Below are positions 1 through 11,006 of a stretch of DNA of 64,000 bases, piece after piece (position 1 is the first letter of the stretch; each line of letters opens with the position of its first letter). The DNA lies in contig CANTFL010000448.1 in NCBI GenBank assembly GCA_947650285.1, positions 1-64,000 of the forward strand, in the 5' to 3' direction. Made by a program: the position numbers and the translations under genes. The notes beneath the pieces were generated by a model. The model searched no databases. It was given only the letters and a program-made list of their open reading frames with translations, and was not told where the DNA came from. Origin of the DNA: Hyaloperonospora brassicae (Eukaryota > Oomycota > Peronosporomycetes > Peronosporales > Peronosporaceae).

Positions 1-2050
1 GCATTCTACACGAGAAGCATACCACGTGAGCTTTAAGTCCTTTAGTATCGGGTCGCACTGGTAAAGTCAGCTTATGGGTTTGGTACAATGCTACAAATGC
101 ACAATATGCATTGTTTTATATCGGGTTGCCGGGAAGGTATGCTCCTCCCATCGAGCCTTGTAATGAGTAAGACAGGAATATAAAGGCGATGAGTTGCATC
201 TTTTTCGTGAGGGAGATATGCCGACATCTTGACATAGTGGTTTAAAACCTAAGAACTTACTAAGACTCACAATTTGATTTCATATCATGGAAACTCGGAG
301 AGTAGTGTGCACACATAAAATGGTGGCATATTCGATCGAGATTGAGATGGAAACTGCGCGACCGTCTACTTTATAATTATGCAACAATCACAGCATGTAA
401 TGGATTGTGATCCATGAAGAGCATGAAATTTGGATAAAGTGGTGTGTCTGACAGCGTAACCTTATCGAATCGGTTCATAAGTGCACGCGATATCTCCCGC
501 TCATTGTCGAACCCGGAATCCTTCCAGTATTGTGACACATACTTCTCACAGTAGATAACAATCTTCTGCTGTTTTTATTCCCAAATTCTTCCACATTTAC
601 TTCTCTAAATAGCACGGCTTCTTCTGGAACTTTACAAAAATTCTGCACTCACCCAGCTTCTTTATATACAGTAGATACCGGTCAGAAACGTAGATGCGAA
701 GTACAAAACATATCTTGATGAGTTGCCGTCCACGCCCGTTTGGTGCATCGAGACAATTAAAAACCACTGTCATCGCTTTGCGGTTTGCTTTACTCACATC
801 GATGTTCGATATGAAGTTTTAGCAACTAACCAGTAGTTGCAATAAGCCGTCACGTAAACCGGTGCACCGCCGTCGATCAGCCTTTCTATAATAAGATCTA
901 TAAAATGGATAAATGTATCCTTTTAGTTGAACTCGTGCTTATTAGGGTCTCATTGCTTACTGTGGCTTTCTGGAGACTGTTGTAGCAATTGAGCTAAACT
1001 TTGGTGATCTTTCTTGTTTCGTTGCATCATGATCTTGCTTAAACATTCGGTCTCCTAAAAAATCATTTGCAAGTGATTTGATCAAGCGGTCTACACCATG
1101 CTCTCTCGAAGCGGTCTACACCATACTTTCTGGAGGCGCTCGTACCCTTTGAAAAGGTAATATATACCCTCACTGTACGTTTAGTTTGTATCTCCATGCG
1201 ATCACGAAGATTACATCACGAAATGATTTTTATCTATCAGTATCCGACGAGCGTCATCCAGTGGTTATTCAAGAGTCTACGTTATTATGACAAGAACATT
1301 TGATACAGCCCCATGAAAATTACCACAAAATTTACCATATTGACCTTGTGAAAGCGGCGGGTAATCGGCCCCTTCTTCTGTATTTTTGTACAGGTGTAAA
1401 AATTACGCAACATGGTCTTTGCTATGATGAGCTAAGGTGCCGACCTGAGATTTGCGTGACGACTCACGGATACCCCCGATCACTTCAATAAAAAAGTATT
1501 CATGTGTTTACGCGTCACGCTTCGGTGACTTACTATATGTTCTGCACCACTTGCATGTGCGTCAGTATCCCTTCCTTGCCAACGTCATATGAATGAAGAT
1601 ATACGAGTTTAAGTCGATTCACTGCAAGTTAAAGGTGATGTTACATCTCCGGCTGACTTCGGTCTACTTTGGAAACAAAGCATTTGAAGGAAAAAAGACG
1701 TTGTTATGAGCGTCGTGCGCCTTGCGACTGTTATGTAGTCTGACAGAATTATTATTTACTTACGAAGCCGAAGTAGCGTATAAGCTGCTACTTAAAGGCG
1801 CTAAGCTTTAATCTTCGATTTTTTTTCACTACTCGACAGGTCAGCTTGCAACGCATAATTGATACGAAGAAGTCGACCGAGCCAAACTTAAGCTAACAAT
1901 GTTTATTAAAACCATCTAGCATTAGCGGTAATACTTTAGCAAAAGATGTTTTGAACTACAAGCCTTTTTGTAAGTGCTTCCGATCGACCGATACATTATT
2001 GTGACTAGTGTTGCTATGGATTGTTGTAATCGCGCAATAATTAGTTATAA
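1..2050. other. AT-rich intergenic tract, no gene seen
   Basis: Open frames here are shorter than 70 codons and show no recognisable domain or codon bias. The composition is like the other transposon-derived tracts of the window. I see no RNA gene and no clear repeat boundaries. Confidence 0.5.
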
Positions 2051-2256
2051 ATTAATCTGTGGTGGAGTGGTGATCACAAATTTCTTGTGACCTCGACTTT
2101 ATAATGGCGCCCAGACGACCGACTAACGGATGGGGTACCCCTATTCCGTGGTCTGCGTCTTCTTGCTCACCTTGTGTACCCGTCCGTAGGGCGGGTTGCG
2201 CTCTTCTTGTTGGACGTAAGTTGAAGCTGAACTTGACCATTATGGGGATAGGTGTT

Positions 2257-2322
2257 GATCGGGTGGAAATTCTTCGCCCGGTCAAACATGGGGTGGATCG
2301 AGTGGAAATTTTTCACTCGATC
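2257..2322. repeat. Two tandem hairpin units
   Basis: Two adjacent units of about 35 bp each fold into a stem-loop. Unit 2 (2296-2322) has perfect 9-bp arms GATCGAGTG / CACTCGATC around a GAAATTTTT loop. Unit 1 (2257-2283) has the related arms GATCGGGTG / CGCCCGGTC, which pair with two G.T wobbles. The loop sequence GGAAATT is shared. The substitutions in unit 1 preserve pairing in RNA. Confidence 0.55.
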
Positions 2323-2723
2323 GCAAGTACAATTGGGCGCTCTCCCAGAGCCGCCTGTATCCAAAGGTGATTCTTGATCCGCGAGCCTTCTGACCACGTG
2401 AGACGTCTCGCGATCTCGAATCTGAAGCGTTAGGTTCCCTGCGTCCGATCGCAGTTTTGGGGGGGTGAGGACTGATGTTCCGCCTTGCCACACAATCGAA
2501 AGGCGAAGTTTGTGAAGACACGGTGACTCTCTATTTAACAAGAGGCCAAATTTCCTGCCCGGGAGAAGTCGACGCGTGTCTTTCGTTGCAAATTCAATTT
2601 TGTTTGATTTCATCCAACCAAATCCAAATCTATGACTATGCCTATCTGTTCTCTAGATATCTGTTGCGTATCGCCTGTCTATGTTATTCACCTCTTGCAT
2701 CATGTAGTCCACAGCATACACTG

Positions 2724-3003
2724 CGTAGTGGATCGCGGGGCAGTGGATCGCGGGGTAGTGGATCGTGGTGTGTGATCTACCCCAATTACGTGTCCACGCC
2801 AATCAAATGTCACACCACCTATGTGTCTACACCACCCAGCGGTACATACCCATGATATATCGCGGTGTAGTGGATCGTGGCGTAGTGGATCGTGGCGTAG
2901 TGGATCGCGGTTTAGTGGATCGTGGCGTAGTGGATCGCGGGGTAGTGAATCGCGGCGTAGTGGATCGCGGTGTAGTAGATCGCGGGGTAGTGGATCGCGG
3001 TAA
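2724..3003. repeat. 15-bp minisatellite, two blocks
   Basis: The unit is GTAGTGGATCGCGGG with variants at the cggg/tggc and tggatc positions. About three copies lie at 2724-2770. After a unique spacer of about 90 bp come about ten more at 2861-3003. The variants are interspersed, as expected from unequal exchange. The 15-bp period keeps several frames open, which explains Arg/Gly/Ser-rich phantom ORFs on both strands. Confidence 0.85.
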
Positions 3004-3990
3004 ATGATCCACATCAATTATGTGTCCACACAATCAAGCATTACACACCCAGAGTGGATCGTGATCAATCTTTCGAGTCTCTGATCGGGCATCCACCGTC
3101 GGATCGCCGTCGCTTCTGAGACCTCGCTTGTTTGATGATCTTGACGATCCACTCTTCCAGCTTGCTTCCATATTCACTTATCTTCAATTGTCGTTAGCGA
3201 TCCAGTACTCAGGTTAGTGTTCACCCCTTGAGTGGTCCGGTCCTTGTAATTTGGTGATCCAAACCCTTGACCGCGGGTCTCGATCGGTCAATTATCGATC
3301 CTCCCCTAAAGGTCTTCTTGACCGTTAGGTAGATCAATCCGAATAACTTCAACAGCCATTTCTGTCACTCAGTCGTCTTATCCCATCCTGCATCCCGACG
3401 TCACAATTAAATCTCGTGATCACTCTACCACACAACCCAGACCCATAAAATCTACTTATTGTAGGCAAGGACTGGATGTACAATTATTGAGAGAATGACC
3501 TTGAATGCTAGTCGCGGGTACTGACCGTGAAGCGCTGCAACTATACACGATGAATAACACTTCGAGCAGTCATATTACAAAACAAGTTTTCGTGTATTCT
3601 TGTGTCTATGCAACGACTTCATGTTATCTGCGAAGCGCATACCAATGGCTGGAAGAACTTGTTTAGAAACGATTATAATAGTAAGTTCTTATGGGTCTCC
3701 TCACAGTTTATAGCAAATTCCGCTAGAATACAAAATTTTATGTACCACACTACCAACATATTGAATATCTGTCTCTCCGATAGAAGGTATAAGTAGCGTC
3801 TGGAGTTTTAAAGCTGCAACATCGGACAATACGAAAAAATATGTAGACTAGTCATACAGATTGAAGAGTCAACCTTCGAGTGACGACCTAACCACAACAT
3901 CGATTTTTCTACCCACCTTTTCGTCAGAACCGCAGCACGCCCGGAAATTCTTCTGCGAAGATCGAAAAAGTTTGGAATAAACCACAAATT

Positions 3991-5184
3991 ATGCGCGTAT
4001 ACCACAATACTAAAAGTCACGAGATTAAGGAGGGTCGAGTGCAGCACGCAATTATAAATATTATTTCAAATTCTTATACATCTAAGCTAAAAGAAACGTG
4101 CGGTCAGTGTTGGTCTTTTTGCGGTAAAGTTGTTCTCAGATCTGCCGGACGGCTGATTCGATGGAATGAAAAGCATACGTTTATAGACTGTCCACGTAAG
4201 CAGGAAGTTGTTACTGATCAAGAGCAGCAACAAAGGTATCGTTGTTCATAAGAGGCACGAATTTATCGTTTGACGTATCCTACTGTTAATTGAGCAAGAC
4301 CAAATGACCGCAAACAATCTAAGCGATCATTTGTGCAAGCATGAGGACGTACAAATTACTTCGTGAACAAGATCGGCAGGCACTAATCGTCTGTCGCATT
4401 AATGACGAAAGATTTGACCATACAATTTCAGACAGACTTGAAGACAACGTGCTGGTGAACCGCACCATATTGAGTCAATATCGCGCGGTGCAACAACATT
4501 TCACGAGATTCACCGGATTGCTGGAAGTTTGATCTATATTATATATGTTATAGATAGAGAAACTTATTCCACCCCCAACCCTACATATTATCATAATTTA
4601 TATGCTTTCCATGTTTATGCTTGCCACGGCTTGTGCCCCATCTGAATCAACAAGACAATCAATATGAGTTAGATTCATCACTGTATTTGTGAGTGGAAAA
4701 GTACTTGACAAGAACCTGGGTGATGGCGGTCGTCAACGACTAAGCAAATCTTTCCAACAAATAGCGTTCGTTCCACAAGCGACGGATCTTGTAGCACTCA
4801 GTGAGACATCCTCGTTGCTGCCAGTGATCACTGTTGTCATGTTGATCGGCTTGGACCAGTCACTTGACTGCATTGTGCACAACGACGAGGAGATGTGGGC
4901 GTCAATACTGCGGTCGATTTTAATTTGAATCGATACGAAGTCAAGTGTAGTGCCTAGTGGATGCAGGCTGCCTATTTGATGAAACTATATCGAGGAAAGC
5001 TCAGTACGACTTTTGTCAGACGCCACGTCGAGCCACCACCACCAAATTACACGTTAGACTGGTGTCAATTGAACAGGTATTACGACGATTGATGTACCTC
5101 TTGATAGACCTCTGCGGCTGGCTTGAAGTCAATTTTGAATATAGTATTGTCGAATGCCTTTTTCACAGTGCCCGCGCAGGATAA
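3991..5184 (+). mobile_element. Ty3/gypsy-like gag-protease remnant
   Basis: Three plus-strand fragments in different frames look like pieces of a decayed LTR-retrotransposon. Fragment 3991-4251 has a Cys-rich stretch ending in HTFIDCPRK, similar to a gag CCHC zinc knuckle. Fragment 4957-5184 reads DAGCLFDETISRK and then alternating hydrophobic residues, comparable to the LDSGAS...ISRK start of gypsy aspartic proteases with the catalytic triplet already lost (DAG/C). Fragments 4341-4532 and 4689-4928 lie between and are not recognised. No reverse transcriptase or LTR pair is seen next to it. The assignment rests on short similarities judged by eye. Confidence 0.35.
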
Positions 5185-5230
5185 TCGCTACAAGCCCAAC
5201 TTGTTCCATAATCGCTCGTATAAAAGTCTT

Positions 5231-5258
5231 ATTTGACCGAGCCATTACTCGGTCAAAT
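5231..5258. repeat. Perfect 11-bp inverted repeat
   Basis: Arms ATTTGACCGAG (5231-5241) and CTCGGTCAAAT (5248-5258) enclose the 6-nt loop CCATTA. The site directly follows the gag-protease remnant and may be part of that element's terminal region. No run of T follows it and no gene needs a terminator here. Confidence 0.6.
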
Positions 5259-7779
5259 GAATTAGCTAAATAAAAAATTTCCACACCCGCCGACCTAACG
5301 ACATGCATTGATTGTTCAGATTTATCATTTTATCATTTAGTAAATGAGATTTTAAATTACTTCTGAGACCGGTTATGTCCTCGATCCTACCAATCACAAG
5401 GTGTAAATCGATTAAATTACGGTAATATTAGGGGTGAGGGTGGCTAACGAAAACCTGGGGGGGCGGTGATTAACGTTTCCCTATAAATATATCGAACTGG
5501 TACATTACATTCATTTGGTAGAATGATACATACAAAGACCACAAGGCAGCCAAAACTTATGATGTCATTGTATCTATCAATCCAGAAACGTTCTTATAGA
5601 TGCGCTGTGTATGACTCGCTGTCATGATTTGATAAAAGGGAATAATACACAGTCGTACTCAACATCGAAACGCACCATTTATAAGTATACATTTTTAATT
5701 ACCGATAGACTCAATCTGGTCAAGATTATGTACATCCAGAGCGACAAAGGATGTTTTTAACATGCTTGTAAATGTAGATATTCTGGTCAAGTACATCGAG
5801 CTAAATAGTGACGGCTGCGATTCAAAAACTTATTGTGAGATGCCACGACTTTTTACGTATTCGATGATTATAATCTGATATACAGGCAATCTTTATAATC
5901 ATACCTTCATGTCGATACATACGAAACGTGACAACAAAATATAGGTATATTGAAGTTATCCTTTCTATTTTGTTGTGAATGAATCCTTACGCGATATTTT
6001 GACGCTCTTTGTCGTTGCAAAGCGTGCTGAGAACTTACTGGTGAAAACAACTGCAGCATGAACGACATTTTTGTATCTCCTTGACCATATCTACTTCGTA
6101 ATCACACGTATTCATATTTGTGTGCCATCAACAACAATTTCCACAAGACTGGATGTAACGGCCTACTTCACTGCACAAGAAGTATAAAATAAAAATCTCA
6201 GTGAATACGTAGGATTAAGCGCACCCCAATAGAAGGTGCAGCTTTTTGCATTATGATTGAACCTACTAAGTAGGTGATATATCCATTATGACCTAGCTAG
6301 ATACTGACGTACGAATAAGTAATTTCTGTCAGCAAAAAATTTCTCTGTGCTTGAATTATGGTATAAAGATCAAACAGTGATACATCCCTGAACAATCAAC
6401 ACTTGATCTTATATTGCAATGTAATCTAGATATGCTTAACGTACTCTAATTGAAGAAGGACACCATATTCTCGTCTCGGTTGGCGAAGATAGTGTAAGGA
6501 CGATATCCCAATCGCAATATTCGTCAATCAGGTTCTGAAGTACCGAATCACATTAGTCTCTTTTTTTGCTCCCATTTAAAAATTGACGCCCCTAGATCAA
6601 GTTGTATCTATTCAACGAGGTCTGGGAATATTAGATGTCCTATCGTGTTGTATATGGCGATCATAAAAGTCGGCAAATGTTAGGAGCCTAAAGTTTTGTA
6701 TATGACGATCCCCGAAGTCGCGGTATAGCCATAACGATTCCTCAGGATATCCTATACGTTCGAATAAAACCCTATGATACGCTTATTGAGCACCTATACA
6801 TGATGTTTAGCGTAGAAATAGACGGTATGGGTACGTTACATTTATAAATCATTTTGTGTCAAGCTGGAGTAAGATGAAACATTTGAAAAGTATGTTCGGA
6901 CGAATGTTTGGTTTTATAATCTGATCATTGGAGGCAAATACAGATAAAATGTCTTAACAGGCTGTAAAGTCGGTAGCGAGCGTATGTTAGATTGTATATG
7001 GCTGTACTGAGTTTAGAGAAAAAAGATACCTCGATAATTAAGTCGTCACGATTGTAATTTTGATTCGAAAACCCGACAAGCTGCTGATAAGATCGATCAT
7101 ACTTATTTTAATACATTTTATCATGTTGAAGTTTTCTTTCACGTGCGCATTCAGTTTCGATTATATATAACTTGGAATTTTATTTCTGAACTTATAATTT
7201 CCAGCGGTTGCTCGATTTTATAACTTGCGAAATCATAAAAGCTGATTACTTATAGAATACGACTTTATTTTATGTACGATTGTTACAACCACGTTAAGAT
7301 CGGATGTCATTTGGAGATGTAGGGAATGCAGGGATAACGTTGCTTTGCAAAGATCCAGATGCATACTTAAACTGGTGCTGATTTCAAAGAGCTTTTACAA
7401 ATGACGTGATACACCTTACCTGCTGTGAATATGATCACAACGGAGGATCGAAGCATGCAAGTCGTATATTTTTACGTGGAATTTATAGCCACAATCTACT
7501 AGGTCACACAAGATATCCTACAACGAGCGATCAGAGTCCCATTATTTTGCTGGTCCTCCATCCAGTTTGACACAGAGGCTATCAAGACACGTGTGGACAC
7601 GCAATTCTAAAGCTTGTATAATCAAACAACCTCTTGGAATCACGAAACATGACCTATTATGACACGTGACCGGCAAACTTCATATCAATTTTACATGTCT
7701 ACGTGTGTAAGGGCGTGAGATATTCACATGTCATAATGACCAGAATGAGTTAATGAGCATAGTATGTTAATCAATTGTA
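5259..7779. other. AT-rich tract without genes
   Basis: No open frame of 60 codons or more occurs on either strand over about 2.5 kb, and stop codons are dense in all six frames. The sequence looks like heavily mutated repeat DNA. Nothing specific can be supported. Confidence 0.6.
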
Positions 7780-8030
7780 TTCTCCTAAAACAAGTGAAGT
7801 AAGTAATCGAGTTAATATTAAAGGAACATTACCGTCGAAGGTAGTTTTCGGAGCTGCTCTTTTTGTTAAAATGTATTTTTAGCCGAATAACTACTTATCG
7901 CTGCTAGACGCGCGAAATAAGTGATGAATAGTTAGTAGTATTTAAAGTTTTATTTTTGTAGTCCTAGTAAATGATTAGTAATATATTTATGAGCTTTATC
8001 TGTAAGCACAATATACAGTTTTAATATTTT
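7780..8030 (+). repeat. LTR fragment, oldest of three related copies
   Basis: It contains the core tcgctgctagacgcgcg (7898-7914) also found at 42586-42602 and 45691-45707, followed in the same order by a T-rich stretch and 'agtaatatattta'. Similarity to the 45.5-kb copy is clear right of the core and fades to the left. No second LTR or internal coding region is adjacent, so it is a solo or truncated LTR. The boundaries are approximate. Confidence 0.5.
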
Positions 8031-11006
8031 ATATAGTAACCGTGTCACCTATTAGACTTAGCTTATTCTGCTCCTTGATTACACGTTGAGTTTAAACAAA
8101 ATATTACTACATCGTGCTCAGTTGAGGTTGATATAATGTGTCAGTACAAGCAGTGGTGTATCGTTACGATGCGTCGAAGCCGGAGTATGTGAAAGAATAG
8201 GGACCGAGGCTTCTGAGCTCGATCCTTCTGTACTGATCATCAGCTAAAATATGTTAGATAATGTGAAATGTTACGGGATAACGGATTCCTCTGAGTCTAA
8301 GTGTGTTATCATTACTTGAGGTACAGGTCTCGGAATAGTCATTGGAAGATCAATTCACACAGTATACCGCCTATTAGCGCAAAGGAAGATTGTCTGGCAG
8401 CCAATCAGAAAAAAAGGACTTTATTTGGAAAGAGTATGAAAAGTTTGGAATGCTGGGGCTATATAAAACGCTAAGCTAAAACGAAGAATGTATCGCAAGT
8501 GTCGAGAAATGTTTACCTTTGGTCTCTGTCATTATCAACTCGAAGATCACGATCAATGCAAGGTCGCGACCAGAAGGCTTGCCGTTATTTATAAGTTGCG
8601 ATCCACGGTATGTGCTTCAAAATGAAGGTAGTTACACAAAATATGTGATATGCACATTACAGCATATATATCACGGCACGAGCGACACATGATTCTACAC
8701 CAGAATGAAAAAAGTCCGATCTATTCGTAATCTATTGGTAGGATAAAAGTCCACGACACAATCATGCATCGATAACGACATGACTTTTGATTTCTTATTG
8801 ATTTTAAGGATTTGGACGCGCCAATTTTGAGCTTTATGTCATACGATCGCTTGGCGAGGCTCGAAAAGAATTTCTAATAATTATGAGATTGGACACAGCA
8901 GGTCCCCAACGAGGGACCTCGGACTAAGATCAGGTGATAACAAGGCAGATCGGAGGCGCAAACCTTATGTACCCCGTAAATTATATGGTCGATCGATACG
9001 ATCGACTAGAGCATTATGCAGCAATACGAATGATGACTGTGCCTGATTCGAACATTTTATGCACTTATATTTTACCGAGTACGTTCCCGTGCGTTATTGC
9101 TGGTATGAAAGACAATGATAGAAGTGTTTGAGGAAAAAAACGTCTTCATCGAGCGAAAGTGGGTGCTACGCGCTTTAGTTTAGAATCTGTAAAAGATGCA
9201 AGACAAAGTGAACATGCCATAGTCAAATTTCCACTCACATGAACTTGTACCCACCTTTTGAGAAATTACTGAAATGCACAACAAAGGTAGCATCACGAAA
9301 CGATCACACTGTAATTTTCATAGTACCTGATAGAAGAAAAAGCAGGATGTGCGTGACCACGGACCTCATCTGGCGGCAGATAAAAAGCATATTTTATCCA
9401 TGCAATAATACATGCGGTGGCTACACCTCTTTGCTGTTGTTGTTAGCAAAAAATCGTCCGTCGTCGCTCTATTCTTTCATCGTTTATAGTATCGCATCAT
9501 TGCTATCATCATCTTGCTTCATGACGCAAAAAACTCTGTAAACTGTGATTACGAAACCTCACTACGACAACCGTTATCCCAAGCACGAGCCCGAAAAATC
9601 CTAAATGAGTTAGCAAATATCCGATTCTGATGTATTTATTTGGACTGACCGACATCATAAAAAGAGTAAGAATATCACTTGATTCTCTATCTTACGCTTA
9701 TGCACTTTTATCGATATCGAGTACAGATGAGGAGGCGGCTTATCCGCAAGCTACAGCTACGGAAGTCGGTCACGTCTGAATTAGAAGAGTCTAGGAGCGT
9801 TGTGAGGTACACAGCTCCGGTAGTCTGTATTTGGTACATTCGATATACTGTGATGATCGTCGCATGATGTACAAAGATGGTCTTCGATTAAAGAACTATT
9901 TTTCTTTGTTACCACCAATACATTATTGATCAAGAGAAGGTACGCTGCGACTAGTAAACAGCTCAATGTACATAATGCGGCAATCAACCTAAATTTCTAT
10001 CAGTCAGTTTTACTTAGCCGAACGGTGCTGTAAAGATGCACGGTACAATACGTGTGATGTAGTTTAGTGACAGTCACACGCGCCGCGATGATGTCAGCGA
10101 TCAAATCGACAGGTATGACTTCCTATGTTTTTTCAATTCGTGGTCGCCACAATATTTGTAATGGAAAGGAAGCGTTGTTTGTATGTAGACCAACAGGGTG
10201 TAAGTACACAACATGTACATTTCTGGTTCACGCTTCTTGTACCGTTTATTGGATGGCGGCCGTGCTCAAACAATAGATCTGACGACTGTCATCCACGGTT
10301 TGACGGCTGTCGCCCACATTGTCATCGATGTAATGGCTATGTGGCCTCGTTCTCAGCCGCACATTGAGTATTATTGGCCAGTAGTGCGGACACTTCTTAA
10401 ATGTACCTGATAAGAAGCTGAAAATAGTGTCGAGGTCTCCTTGCTGTTGCCTTTTTGCTTCACGGCTACGTTTTAAATTGCTTGTGCTTTATCTGGTAAT
10501 TTAGTAAAATTTGTCCACAATACAACTCGCTTTGTACCTACTGCTGATAATACAGCTACTTGGACACAAGTCTCTTTGCGATCTCACCTTTGTGTTGTGC
10601 TTGTCCCATCACTGACTTGGACATTTTGCTGCATCTGTTTTTAACCATTGCTTGCTTGTTCAACCGAGCGACTGTGATGTTGACCGACCTGTTGCTGGAT
10701 GCAGAAATTGCTAACTGCACGCAGACACCTTTGATCAACTCTTACGTTTGAGTTGCTTCCTCAGATGATGTATCAAAAAAGTATGTTTTCGTTACATTCA
10801 ACGACGCTGCGGTCGCTAAGCATTCACAGCGTGAATCGTTGGGTAAGAGTAGAGACCACAAGCATTGTCAAGCAGTAGCGTTTATCTATGTGGCCTTGTC
10901 GTGTTGCAACGAGCAGCACTGTGTCGATGCACAACAGCAATTGACACAACGACTTACGGAAATCGAATAACTACACATGCATTTGCACCATTATCTACAA
11001 GTGCGC
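8031..11006. other. Intergenic tract, no supported gene
   Basis: Several short frames exist (for example 9239-9541 plus, 10067-10410 plus, 10556-10738 minus) but none shows a domain, signal peptide or splice structure that I can support. GC content rises after about 10 kb towards the gene at 11,007. The stretch presumably includes the 3' flank of that gene. Confidence 0.4.

Larger units (their letters stand above)
2050..3450. repeat. GC-richer repetitive block
   Basis: This block differs sharply in composition from its AT-rich flanks. It holds two tandem stem-loop units (2257-2322), a G7 run near 2460, and a 15-bp minisatellite (2724-3003). The minisatellite is bracketed by related unique segments containing 'gtgtcca' and 'gatccac' motifs. 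Several overlapping open frames run through it on both strands, but a repeat of 15 bp (a multiple of three) keeps frames open without selection, so I do not call them genes. It may be an old LTR or satellite-like insertion; no matching partner copy is visible in the window. Confidence 0.45.

Noticed and set aside
2861..3003. CRISPR-like regular repetition
   Set aside because: The units are contiguous 15-bp tandem copies without unique spacers, and the sequence is eukaryotic.
2167..3033. Several overlapping ORFs rich in Arg, Ser, Thr and Pro
   Set aside because: They are produced by the 15-bp minisatellite and the tandem hairpins, whose periods keep frames open on both strands.
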